Positions 14,882 to 22,624 of a DNA stretch of 22,624 bases are shown in pieces. Origin of the DNA: Flammeovirgaceae bacterium UBA2786 (GTDB lineage Bacteria > Bacteroidota > Bacteroidia > Cytophagales > Cyclobacteriaceae); NCBI GenBank assembly GCA_002352225.1, contig DEIA01000071.1, forward strand, positions 1 through 22,624, written 5' to 3'. Below the pieces are notes generated by a model. That model was not told the origin of the DNA and made no database searches. It saw only the letters and a program-made list of their open reading frames with translations. A program made the position numbers and the translations under genes. The stretch's first letter is position 1. Each line of letters opens with the position of its first letter.

Positions 14882-17845
14882 ATGTTCCGCGGAATTTTAA
14901 TCATTGGGCTTATTCTGGCCAGCCTTGTAGGTCATTCACAAATCACAAGCACATTTAATGCTAATGCGCAAGGTTGGACAACCCCAAATGATGCTGATGG
15001 AACAATAGGATACAGTGCCACAGGCGGCAATCCTGGCGGAATGGTTTTTGGAAGTCCTTATTTTTTTAATCTTGGTGCAGGCACTATATACGTCCCTTAC
15101 AATTATGTAGCCCCTGGCACTTATCTTGGTAACCGAAGCGCCTATTATAATGGAACGCTTCGCTACCATGTTCAACAAACCGTAACCGGAACACCCAATC
15201 AATATGCTGAAGTAACCATTGCCGACAATGGAGGCGTAACGCTATATTATTTTCCAACCGCACCTAACCAGCCCCTGGCTGCACCTGCATGGTCAATCTA
15301 TTCGGTGGTGTTTAATAATGCATCAGGTTTTTGGAAAACAACAAACAGTCCTGCCGGGCCTTTAGCAGCCGAAACGCAAATTCAAAGTGTGCTCAGTAAT
15401 CTTGCCACATTGCAAATCAGAGGGCTTTACCGCGATGCCAACATTACAAGCAGATTAGATAATGTGAGTTTTACTCCTCCTATTATTATCAATACACAAC
15501 CTACCAACGTAACGGTCTGCAACGGAGCTACCGCAACCTTTATAACTGCCGCGTCCAATAACCCGGGCATTACATATCAGTGGGAAATTGAAAGCAGTCC
15601 TTCGGTATGGATTACTGTAAACAATACCGGGGGGTATAGTGGTGCTACAACTGCAACCTTATCAATTAATACTACGGGTAATTTTGGTGCCGGAAATTAC
15701 CGGTGTCGTATTTCCGGATTTAATGTGGTTGATGAGCTTACAAATTCAGCAACACTAACCATCAACACCACCGCTGCACCTACCACAACCGGTAGCAGCC
15801 GATGTGGTACCGGATCGGTAACCTTAGGTGCTGCCGGTGGTACAGCAGGACAATACAGATGGTACACCGTAGCCGTTGGCGGAACAGCCATTGCCGGACA
15901 AACCAATGCAACCTATACAACACCTTCCCTCACAGTAACAACACCTTACTACGTTGCCATCAATAACGGAACCTGCGAAAGCGCAAGAACAATTGTAACC
16001 GCTACCATCAATACAATTCCTGCTGCCCCTGCTACAACGGGTGCTGCTATCTGCGGAAGCGGATCGGTAACACTAAGTGCAACCGGTGGTAGTGCCGGAC
16101 AATATCGCTGGTACACCGTAGCCGTGGGTGGTACGGCTATTGCCGGACAAACTAATGCAACGTATACAACACCTGTGCTAACTATTTCCACCACCTATTA
16201 TGTGGCAATTAATAATGGTGTTTGCGAAGGTTCTCGAACCGCTGTTGTTGCAACTATCAATACACCTCCAACTGCACCCACTACAACAGGTGCAGCACGA
16301 TGTGGTACCGGAACAATTTCTCTTACTGCAGCTGGTGGTACAGCCGGGCAATACAGATGGTATACCGTAGCTGTGGGTGGTACGGCTATTGCCGGACAAA
16401 CTAATGCAACCTATACCACTCCAGCGCTGGCTATAACTACTAACTATTATGTTGCCATCAATAACGGAATTTGTGAAAGTGCACGCACAGTTGTAACTGC
16501 TACCATTAATACCATACCCGCTGCTCCCACTACAACGGGTGCCGCTATCTGCGGAAGCGGATCGGTAACCTTAAGTGCAACCGGTGGTACTGCAGGACAA
16601 TATCGCTGGTACACCGTAGCTGTTGGAGGTACAGCTATTGCCGGACAAACTAATGCAACGTATACAACATCCGTGCTAACTGTTTCCACTACTTATTATG
16701 TAGCTATTAATAATGGCGTTTGTGAAGGTGCTCGAACCGCTGTTGTCGCAACTATCAATACACCTCCAACTGCACCCACTACAACAAGCGCAGCACGATG
16801 TGGTACCGGAACAGTTTCTCTTACGGCAGCTGGTGGTACAGCAGGACAATACAGATGGTACACTGTAGCAGTTGGGGGCACAGCTATTGCCGGACAAACC
16901 AACAACAGTTACACAACTCCTTCAATTAGTACTACTACACTATATTATGTTGCCATCAATAATGGCCTTTGCGAAAGTTCACGCACAGTTGTAACTGCTA
17001 CCATTAATACCCCTCCCGCTGCACCAACCACAACGGGTGCAGAGTCTTGTCCGGCTGCCAGCGTTACACTTTCGGCAACTGGCGGTACCGCAGGACAATA
17101 CCGGTGGTACACCGTACCTACAGGAGGTACTGCCCTTGCGGGACAAACCAATAGTACATTTATTACTCCTGTACTCAGCACCTCCACTACATACTATGTT
17201 TCTATTCACGATGGTACATGCGAAGGTTCACGATCACCCGTACTGGCTACCATAGCCGTACCCGGTTGCGATAATGTGCCCCCTGTAATCACAACAGAAC
17301 CCTTAATTACACAGGTTGAAGGAATTGTAACAATCAGTTTAACAGCGTTGATCAGCGATGGAAATAATAATGTAGACCTTTCCACCTTACAGATTATTAC
17401 CCCACCGGCAAGCGGAGCAACAGCCATAATCGATGCGAACTTTAATCTGATTATTGATTACTCATCCCTTACTTTTTCCGGTATGGAAAACATAACTGTC
17501 TCGGTTTGCGATATTTTTTCGGCCTGTACACAACAAACATTTTCAATAGAAGTGGTTGGTGAAATTGCCATCTATAATGCGATCTCGCCTGGTGTTGATG
17601 GCAAGAATGATTTCTTTAAACTGGAGCATGTGGCTTCCTTAAGTACAACCCGCGAAAACAAGGTTTGGATTTACAACCGCTGGGGCACTTTAGTATGGGA
17701 GGGTGTTAACTACGATAATGTTAATGTGGTATTTAAAGGTAAATCCAGCAACAACACCGATTTACCCTCTGGTACATACTTTTACAAGATTGAATTTAAA
17801 AATGGGCACAAGCCCGAAGCCGGTTATCTTGTACTGAAACAATAG
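14882..17845 (+). CDS. Secreted T9SS cargo protein: laminin-B-like domain, Ig-like repeats, type B sorting domain
   Basis: This 987-residue protein is predicted to be exported by Sec and then by the type IX system to the surface. After a signal peptide (MFRGILIIGLILASLVGHSQ) comes a beta-sandwich resembling laminin B (about 21-195, with GWTTPNDADGTIGYSATGG and VAPGTYLGNRSAYYNGTLRY). An Ig-like domain follows (about 200-300), then six 83-residue Ig-like domains of the CHU_C-associated type (301-798). Each repeat has two cysteines, near RCGTG and CESAR, placed to form a disulfide. A further Ig or cadherin-like domain spans about 800-895. The C-terminus (about 897-987) is the gliding-motility CHU_C sorting domain: NAISPGVDGKNDFFKLE, VWIYNRWGTLVWEG and PSGTYFYKIEF. 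It is probably an adhesin or matrix protein. The ligand is unknown. Confidence 0.92.
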   Translation: MFRGILIIGLILASLVGHSQITSTFNANAQGWTTPNDADGTIGYSATGGNPGGMVFGSPYFFNLGAGTIYVPYNYVAPGTYLGNRSAYYNGTLRYHVQQTVTGTPNQYAEVTIADNGGVTLYYFPTAPNQPLAAPAWSIYSVVFNNASGFWKTTNSPAGPLAAETQIQSVLSNLATLQIRGLYRDANITSRLDNVSFTPPIIINTQPTNVTVCNGATATFITAASNNPGITYQWEIESSPSVWITVNNTGGYSGATTATLSINTTGNFGAGNYRCRISGFNVVDELTNSATLTINTTAAPTTTGSSRCGTGSVTLGAAGGTAGQYRWYTVAVGGTAIAGQTNATYTTPSLTVTTPYYVAINNGTCESARTIVTATINTIPAAPATTGAAICGSGSVTLSATGGSAGQYRWYTVAVGGTAIAGQTNATYTTPVLTISTTYYVAINNGVCEGSRTAVVATINTPPTAPTTTGAARCGTGTISLTAAGGTAGQYRWYTVAVGGTAIAGQTNATYTTPALAITTNYYVAINNGICESARTVVTATINTIPAAPTTTGAAICGSGSVTLSATGGTAGQYRWYTVAVGGTAIAGQTNATYTTSVLTVSTTYYVAINNGVCEGARTAVVATINTPPTAPTTTSAARCGTGTVSLTAAGGTAGQYRWYTVAVGGTAIAGQTNNSYTTPSISTTTLYYVAINNGLCESSRTVVTATINTPPAAPTTTGAESCPAASVTLSATGGTAGQYRWYTVPTGGTALAGQTNSTFITPVLSTSTTYYVSIHDGTCEGSRSPVLATIAVPGCDNVPPVITTEPLITQVEGIVTISLTALISDGNNNVDLSTLQIITPPASGATAIIDANFNLIIDYSSLTFSGMENITVSVCDIFSACTQQTFSIEVVGEIAIYNAISPGVDGKNDFFKLEHVASLSTTRENKVWIYNRWGTLVWEGVNYDNVNVVFKGKSSNNTDLPSGTYFYKIEFKNGHKPEAGYLVLKQ
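15782..17275 (+). repeat. Six tandem 249-bp repeats inside the T9SS cargo gene
   Basis: Six in-frame copies of exactly 249 bp start at 15782, 16031, 16280, 16529, 16778 and 17027; the GGA/GGG-CAA codons before the RWYTV motif recur at exactly this spacing. The core GQYRWYTVAVGGTAIAGQTN is identical in copies 1-5. Copies 2 and 4 differ at 5 of 83 residues and copies 3 and 5 at 12, while neighbouring copies differ more, so the array has a two-copy (498-bp) higher-order period. Copy 6 is the most diverged. Confidence 0.95.
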
Positions 17846-17863
17846 CCGGATTTTATCCCGAAT

Positions 17864-17891
17864 AAAAGAGATTGATTTCGATTCTCTTTTT
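17864..17891 (+). terminator. Intrinsic terminator after the T9SS cargo gene
   Basis: AAAAGAGA (17864-17871) pairs with TCTCTTTT (17883-17890) over an 11-base loop, and the 3' arm ends in a run of five T. It lies 19 bases after the cargo stop and 37 before the next ATG, so the cytochrome gene probably has its own promoter. The stem is A/T-rich, so termination may be partial. Confidence 0.65.
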
Positions 17892-17927
17892 ACCAATCTT
17901 GGCGTTTCACTTCAATAATCAGATCGC

Positions 17928-20174
17928 ATGCATATAAGGGTAGTAGCTGTACTGGTGTGTATATTATTATTCTCCTGCGAGAATAGGTCAACCGATGAAT
18001 CCTCTTATCAACGAAAGTTTATTACTACCAATCCCGATCCTGCCCCGCTTTCGCCTGAAGAAAGTATTAAAAAAATTCAATTACCTCCCGGCTACCGGGT
18101 AGAGTTAGTTGCAAGCGAACCTATGGTGCAGGAACCTGTGGCCCTTGCCTGGGATGGTAACGGGCGCATGTATGTGGTGCAGATGAACACGTATATGAAA
18201 GATGCCAACGCAACAGAAGAATATGAACCCACCAGCCGTATTATGCGCCTGGAAGATTCTGATAATGATGGGCTGATGGATAAGGTGAGCGTGTTTATCG
18301 ATAGCCTGGTATTACCCCGTACCGTATTGCCTGTAGGCGATGAAGTGTTAGTAACAGTAACCAATGCACAGCATGTATGGAGTTACAAAGACACGGATGG
18401 CGATGGAAAAGCCGATCAGAAAAAAATTATTTACGAAAACAACACCATCGATTCGCGTAACCTCGAACATCAGAACGGTGCATTTTACTGGAACCTCGAC
18501 AATTGGATTTATCCATCGCGCGATAACCTGCGTTACAAATTCAAAAATGGAACGTTACTAGTCGATACGTTGGTGGATAATATGATTGGCCAATGGGGGC
18601 TTACATCAGACAATTATGGAAAACTTTTTTACTCAGAAGCCGGCCCCGGCTTGCCTGCTGTTCAAATTCAACAGATGCCTGCCTATGGCGCTCTTAATTT
18701 CAAAGATCAATACGCAGAAGATTTTACTATACTGTGGCCGGTAATTGGTAATGTAGATGCACAAGGAGGCCCGCGCGCTTTGCGCGAAGACAGTACACTG
18801 GTTCGGTTTACTTCCGGCACAGGTCAATCCATTTTTAGAGGCGATCGTCTGCCCGCTAATATGATTGGCGATTATTTTATTCCAGAACCGGTGGGCCGGG
18901 TAATCAAACGTGGCAACGTAATTAATCAAAATGGAAAAATCAGAATTGAATCTGCATATAAAGAAGTGGACTGGCTGGCTTCCGCAGATATGAATTTCAG
19001 ACCGGTAAATACCTATACCGGACCCGATGGTTGTTTCTATATAGTAGACATGTATCATGGTATTATTCAGGAGGGCGAATGGACACCGCCCGAATCGTAC
19101 CTCGGTAAAAAAATTGTAGAACTTGGGCTCGACAAAAACAAGAACATGGGGCGCATCTACCGCATTGTGCATAAAGATTTTAAACCTGATCGCACTAAAC
19201 CCAATATGCTGAACCAACCGGCATCAGAATTAATACAATACTTATCGCACCCCAACGGCTGGTGGCGCGATATGGCACAACAAACTATTATTGTGCGTAA
19301 CGATAAATCGGTTGTGCCACAGCTAAAAGAAATAATAAATCAAAGTACTTCGCACCTCGCACGCATTCATGCACTCTGGACATTGGAGGGGCTGGATGCC
19401 CTCGACAAAGAAACCTTGTTTAACGTTTTAGCCGATACCAACGCGCATGTACGCAAAACTGCTGTATGGGCCAGCGAATTGTTTATTCAACAACAAGATG
19501 CCGATGTAATTTCGCGATTAGGCAATCTTACAACCGATAGCAGTGCAGATGTACGCATACAACTTATGCTTTCGTTACGCAGCAGCAATAATGTGAAGGC
19601 CCAACAAATCACAACACAGTTGCTTACATCCGACTCAACGAATGAGTTGATGCGGTTCTCTTATAAAATGTTTGAGGACGCAAAGGTTCGGGCTGAAACT
19701 GAATTGGCACGATTAAAAAATCTAAGTCCGGCCGACAGGGCTTTGGTTTCAAAAGGTGCAGTACGCTACAAACAACTGTGCGCCAATTGCCATGGTGCCG
19801 ATGGAAAAGGGATTTTAATTGGCAGCAACCCGATGCCTGCACCTCCTTTAATTGGATCGGCCCGTGTTACAGGCGATAAGATTGCACTAATACAATTAAT
19901 GTTAATGGGATTGCAAGGTCCGGTGGACGGTAAAGAATATCCCAACACCATGCCGCCTATGAATAGCAGCAGCGATGACTACCTGGCATCTGTTTTAAGT
20001 TACATTCGCAACAGCAGCGACTTTGGAAACAAGTCTTCCGTTATTACCGAAGAAGAAGTGAAGGAAGTGCGCAGTTTTACCAAACATATGCCTCCCGGAG
20101 GAACTACGTTGCGTTCGTTGGAGATTGGTAAGCTCGGCCGGGCAGAAAATAAAAACTGGGATAAGAAGAAATAA
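17928..20174 (+). CDS. PVC-type propeller, HEAT and cytochrome c domain lipoprotein
   Basis: This 748-residue protein starts with a lipoprotein signal (MHIRVVAVLVCILLFSC, Cys17 lipidated). Residues about 45-410 form a beta-propeller of the PVC-type membrane-bound dehydrogenase class, opening with IQLPPGYRVELVASEPMVQE and including an Asp-rich DTDGDGKAD loop that may bind calcium. HEAT-like helical repeats follow (about 425-590). The C-terminal cytochrome c domain has the haem motif Cys618-Ala-Asn-Cys621-His622 in QLCANCHGADGKG, and Met675 or Met678 in NTMPPMNS as the likely distal ligand. Such proteins are thought to oxidise sugars or alcohols in the periplasm and pass electrons to the respiratory chain, but few are characterised. 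It stands alone between two hairpins, with no partner oxidoreductase nearby. Confidence 0.88.
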   Translation: MHIRVVAVLVCILLFSCENRSTDESSYQRKFITTNPDPAPLSPEESIKKIQLPPGYRVELVASEPMVQEPVALAWDGNGRMYVVQMNTYMKDANATEEYEPTSRIMRLEDSDNDGLMDKVSVFIDSLVLPRTVLPVGDEVLVTVTNAQHVWSYKDTDGDGKADQKKIIYENNTIDSRNLEHQNGAFYWNLDNWIYPSRDNLRYKFKNGTLLVDTLVDNMIGQWGLTSDNYGKLFYSEAGPGLPAVQIQQMPAYGALNFKDQYAEDFTILWPVIGNVDAQGGPRALREDSTLVRFTSGTGQSIFRGDRLPANMIGDYFIPEPVGRVIKRGNVINQNGKIRIESAYKEVDWLASADMNFRPVNTYTGPDGCFYIVDMYHGIIQEGEWTPPESYLGKKIVELGLDKNKNMGRIYRIVHKDFKPDRTKPNMLNQPASELIQYLSHPNGWWRDMAQQTIIVRNDKSVVPQLKEIINQSTSHLARIHALWTLEGLDALDKETLFNVLADTNAHVRKTAVWASELFIQQQDADVISRLGNLTTDSSADVRIQLMLSLRSSNNVKAQQITTQLLTSDSTNELMRFSYKMFEDAKVRAETELARLKNLSPADRALVSKGAVRYKQLCANCHGADGKGILIGSNPMPAPPLIGSARVTGDKIALIQLMLMGLQGPVDGKEYPNTMPPMNSSSDDYLASVLSYIRNSSDFGNKSSVITEEEVKEVRSFTKHMPPGGTTLRSLEIGKLGRAENKNWDKKK

Positions 20175-20286
20175 CTAAATATTTAATTGTCCGGATCACC
20201 AAGATGAATCTCATTAACCGCCATATTTATTGCGAAACGTTGGAAAGTCGCAATTCCAGATTTGCAAGAATATGCAATTACGGTAT

Positions 20287-20307
20287 AAAGGGTGTCAACC
20301 CTTTTTT
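20287..20307 (+). terminator. Intrinsic terminator after the cytochrome c gene
   Basis: AAAGGGT (20287-20293) pairs perfectly with ACCCTTT (20298-20304) over the four-base loop GTCA, and three further T follow. It is 112 bases after the stop of the cytochrome c lipoprotein gene and 104 before the PorP/SprF start. The A-run on its 5' side could let it work in both directions. Confidence 0.7.
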
Positions 20308-20355
20308 CCTACCAGGCGCAGGCCTATCAGGTAAGTTTCCAGTCTGCTATCATCT

Positions 20356-20381
20356 AAAGATCACATGATGATGTGATTTTT
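20356..20381 (+). promoter_or_regulatory. Long hairpin just upstream of the PorP/SprF gene
   Basis: ATCACAT (20360-20366) and ATGTGAT (20371-20377) pair perfectly over a GATG loop, and flanking AAAG and TTTT extend the stem to eleven pairs with one G-U. The 3' side ends in TTTTT, giving a terminator shape, yet it lies only 30 bases before the PorP/SprF ATG and after another terminator. It could be a second terminator, an attenuator in the leader or a dyad operator. Confidence 0.5.
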
Positions 20382-20410
20382 AGCACGCGCTATTTGGTGA
20401 GATTTGGTGT

Positions 20411-21316
20411 ATGAAAACCATAACCCTTAGCCTTCTATTTTGCCTGGTAGCAAATATGGCTTTTGCCCAACAAGATCCGCTCTACGCTCAATATCTGTTT
20501 AATCCGCTGCTTATTAACCCTGCATACAGTGGATTGAATAACAACTTTAACGGAACGGTGGGGTATCGTACGCAATGGATGGGCCTTGAGGGACAGCCAC
20601 AAACCATGAATGTAAGTTTACACTCATCATTCGTCCAAAATAAAGTAGGCGCAGGTTTGCTTGTAACGAACGACCGCATAGGCAGTTTAAGCAGTACTGA
20701 AATTAATACTTCGTTCGCCTACAAACTGCAATTGGAAGAAACCACGTTTAGTTTTGGCATGCAGGCCGGAGTTCAGAATTTTAACATCTCCATGAATGGC
20801 GTTAACCCATTTGATAAAACAGATGATTTATTTTTAACTGGAGAACGCGGAACGCGCATCAACCTTGGTGCCGGGCTTGTTCTTAAAAGCGAAAATTATT
20901 TTATCGGGTTATCGGTACCCCGGTTGTTGCCAACTACATTCAAAAGCGGAGATCAGGAGTTTGATTTGTACAATCAGCACCTGTATCTGATGGGGGCCTA
21001 TGTACATTACCTGAACGAGCATGTTCGGCTAAAGCCATCTGTGCTGTTACGGGGCGTAAAAGGCGCGCCCGCATCGGTTGATGTCGCCATCAATGTTAAT
21101 TTCAATGCCAGGCACACCGTTGGGGTTTTCTCGCGCAACTTCAATACATTTGGTCTGTTACTACAAACCTTACTAAAAGATCAGTATCGTTTCGGTTACG
21201 TGTTTGAAATGCCCACCGGCAAATCGGTAGGCACACAATTTACCACACATGAGATTGCGCTAAGCATTCAATTGTCAGTTTTTGATTTTCACGATCGGTC
21301 GTTGAGTAATTTCTAA
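20411..21316 (+). CDS. Type IX secretion-associated PorP/SprF family membrane protein
   Basis: This 301-residue outer membrane protein has a signal peptide (MKTITLSLLFCLVANMAFAQ) and the family's diagnostic start, QDPLYAQYLFNPLLINPAYS, followed by GTVGYRTQWMGLEGQPQTMN. The rest alternates in amphipathic strands typical of a beta-barrel (for example FGMQAGVQNFNISMNG and YRFGYVFEMPTGKSVGT). Family members such as Flavobacterium SprF are needed for T9SS export or anchoring of particular cargo, often the product of an adjacent gene. Here the next gene, 19 bp downstream, encodes a large secreted propeller-repeat protein, so the two probably form an operon and a cargo/partner pair. Core T9SS genes (porK-porN type) are not in the window, so this looks like one of several PorP/SprF paralogues. 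Confidence 0.92.
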   Translation: MKTITLSLLFCLVANMAFAQQDPLYAQYLFNPLLINPAYSGLNNNFNGTVGYRTQWMGLEGQPQTMNVSLHSSFVQNKVGAGLLVTNDRIGSLSSTEINTSFAYKLQLEETTFSFGMQAGVQNFNISMNGVNPFDKTDDLFLTGERGTRINLGAGLVLKSENYFIGLSVPRLLPTTFKSGDQEFDLYNQHLYLMGAYVHYLNEHVRLKPSVLLRGVKGAPASVDVAINVNFNARHTVGVFSRNFNTFGLLLQTLLKDQYRFGYVFEMPTGKSVGTQFTTHEIALSIQLSVFDFHDRSLSNF

Positions 21317-21335
21317 GAAATTAACTTTTGATCCT

Positions 21336-22624
21336 ATGAAAGAATTCATCTCGCTCGCATTCACCTTACTTCTGCTTAGCTCAACAAGCCTGGCGCAGCA
21401 AACTGCTGAACTTGAATGGGCCAGGCGAACAGGTGGAGCAGGAATAGATCGCGCAATGGATATCGCAGTGGATGCTGCCGGCAATGTATTTAGTTTTGGG
21501 TACTACACAGGCACGGTTGACTTTGATCCGGGCGCAGGAGTTTCGAATCTTACTTCAGCAGGAAGTACTGATATGTTTATTTCCAAGTTGGATGCAACCG
21601 GAAATTTTGTGTGGGCTAAATCAATTGGCTCAAGTGCGGGCGAATCCCCCATGGGCTTGGCCATTGACCCATCAGGAAACGTTTATATCACCGGAGGATT
21701 TTATGGTACGACCGACTTTGATCCGGGCCCTGGTGTGTTCAACATGACCTCAGGCGGGCAAAGCGATATTTTCATCGCGAAGTACGATGTGAATGGTGAT
21801 TTTGTTTGGGCGAAAGAAATAAATGGCGGTACATGGTATGATCATGGGTATGAAATTAAAGTTGATGCAGCCGGAAATGTATATGTTGTTGGCAGGTTTT
21901 ATTATCAGGGAGGTCCAAGTTTTGATTTTGACCCAGGGCCTGGTACGTTTCTCCTTACGGCCGGTGAAGAAGATGCCTTCATTCTGAAACTCGACAATGA
22001 TGGAAATTTTATTTGGGCCAGAGACTTTGGCGGTGGCTCCGGAAACGAAAATCGCGGGTACAGTATTGATATTGATGCAGCCGGTAATGTTTACACAACC
22101 GGATATTTTGAAGCAACGGCTGACTTCGATCCGGGAGCAGGTACTTTCAATCTTACGGCTTCCGGTGACTGGGATGTTTTTTTCTCCAAACTCGACATCA
22201 ATGGAAATTTTGTTTGGGCCAAAAGTTTGGTGAACAGCGCGCCTACCTATTATACCGATGGCAATTATGGAAGTAAAATTGAAGTGGATGCTGCCGGTAA
22301 TGTGTATTCATCCGGAAGGTTTAATGGCACCTCTGATTTCGACCTTGGTGCCGGCACATTCAACCTGACTTCTAATGGTGGTTTTGATGCCTACCTCCTC
22401 AAGATGGATACGGACGGAAATTTTGTTTGGGCCAAATCGTGGGGTGGCACCGGTTACGATGAAGCCTTTAGTCTTTCAATTAACACAACCGAAATTTTTA
22501 TAACGGGATTTTATGCGAACACCGTTGATTTTGATCCGGGTGCTGGCACTCTTAACCTCACCTCTTCGGGCAGCAATGATATTTTCGTCTCCAGGTTTGA
22601 TCTTGATGGCAATTTTGGTTGGGC
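21336..22624 (+). CDS. Secreted SBBP-type beta-propeller repeat protein (partial, runs off right edge)
   Basis: An ATG at 21336 opens a frame of 429 codons with no stop before the window ends. The signal peptide (MKEFISLAFTLLLLSSTSLA) is followed by about six copies of a 64 to 71-residue repeat. Each copy reads roughly: WAKS with a glycine-rich turn, the strand VDAAGNVY, then TGxFxGTxDFDPG, NLTSxG, and DIFIxKLDxxGNFV. This matches SBBP (seven-bladed beta-propeller) repeats, known in large secreted Bacteroidota proteins. Copy 5 has DFDLG in place of DFDPG. The protein is expected to be a surface or secreted T9SS cargo with a C-terminal sorting domain beyond the edge. It follows the PorP/SprF gene by 19 bp, probably in one operon. 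What it binds cannot be read from the sequence. Confidence 0.88.
   Translation, partial: MKEFISLAFTLLLLSSTSLAQQTAELEWARRTGGAGIDRAMDIAVDAAGNVFSFGYYTGTVDFDPGAGVSNLTSAGSTDMFISKLDATGNFVWAKSIGSSAGESPMGLAIDPSGNVYITGGFYGTTDFDPGPGVFNMTSGGQSDIFIAKYDVNGDFVWAKEINGGTWYDHGYEIKVDAAGNVYVVGRFYYQGGPSFDFDPGPGTFLLTAGEEDAFILKLDNDGNFIWARDFGGGSGNENRGYSIDIDAAGNVYTTGYFEATADFDPGAGTFNLTASGDWDVFFSKLDINGNFVWAKSLVNSAPTYYTDGNYGSKIEVDAAGNVYSSGRFNGTSDFDLGAGTFNLTSNGGFDAYLLKMDTDGNFVWAKSWGGTGYDEAFSLSINTTEIFITGFYANTVDFDPGAGTLNLTSSGSNDIFVSRFDLDGNFGW

Noticed and set aside
15697..17209. Several similar minus-strand open frames across the Ig-like repeat array
   Set aside because: They resemble each other only because the coding repeats on the plus strand are repeated; none has a plausible start region or domain.
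15782..17275. Regularly spaced repeats that might suggest a CRISPR or satellite array
   Set aside because: The units are 249 bp, in frame, and encode Ig-like domains with no unique spacers.
18633..19217. A 194-codon open frame on the minus strand inside the cytochrome c lipoprotein gene
   Set aside because: It is fully antisense to a gene with clear domains, has no recognisable family, and its composition (rich in His, Ile, Phe and Asn) looks like a reverse-strand shadow.
20361..20376. TCACA and TGTGA separated by six bases, recalling a CRP site
   Set aside because: The half-sites are in the opposite order to the CRP consensus (TGTGA-N6-TCACA), and the element reads better as an RNA hairpin.

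Overview
The window looks like chromosomal DNA of a member of the Bacteroidota, most likely of the order Cytophagales. The evidence is a type IX secretion (T9SS) cargo protein with a gliding-motility-type C-terminal sorting domain, a PorP/SprF-family outer membrane protein, a DUF2851 protein, a Bacteroidota-type FtsK with the Walker A motif GATGQGKS, Bacteroidota-like promoter matches (TAnnTTTG), and little use of Shine-Dalgarno sequences. No rRNA, tRNA, CRISPR array, insertion sequence or phage gene was seen.

Positions 1-6735 are all on the minus strand. Read in the direction of transcription they hold an AraC-type regulator, then ftsK and a LolA-like carrier gene closed by a clear intrinsic terminator, then pyrF, a DUF2851 gene and a membrane protein cut by the left edge. 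The last two overlap by an ATGA. This part is housekeeping: chromosome segregation, outer membrane lipoprotein traffic and pyrimidine synthesis.

From 6856 everything is on the plus strand. Divergent from the AraC gene is a very tight four-gene operon (6856-11941): a PhyH-type Fe(II)/2-oxoglutarate dioxygenase, a TIM-barrel isomerase-like protein, a GH127 lipoprotein and an exported GH13 protein. It looks like a small carbohydrate-use locus with two exported glycosidases and two cytoplasmic enzymes, but has no SusC/SusD pair. The AraC regulator is its likely controller. It is the best candidate here for an undescribed pathway.

Next come a TPR-containing NarL/LytS-type sensor kinase and a NarL/LuxR response regulator (12031-14701). 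The regulator is followed at once by a decayed copy of its own C-terminus. Then come a T9SS cargo protein with six 249-bp Ig-like repeats (14882-17845), a lipoprotein with a PVC-type propeller and cytochrome c domain (17928-20174), and a PorP/SprF gene paired with a secreted propeller-repeat protein that runs off the right edge (20411-22624).

Four of the fifteen genes (pyrF, DUF2851, AraC regulator, sensor kinase) can only start at GTG or TTG. Functions are assigned by family recognition from the sequence alone; substrates of the enzymes and ligands of the regulators are not known.
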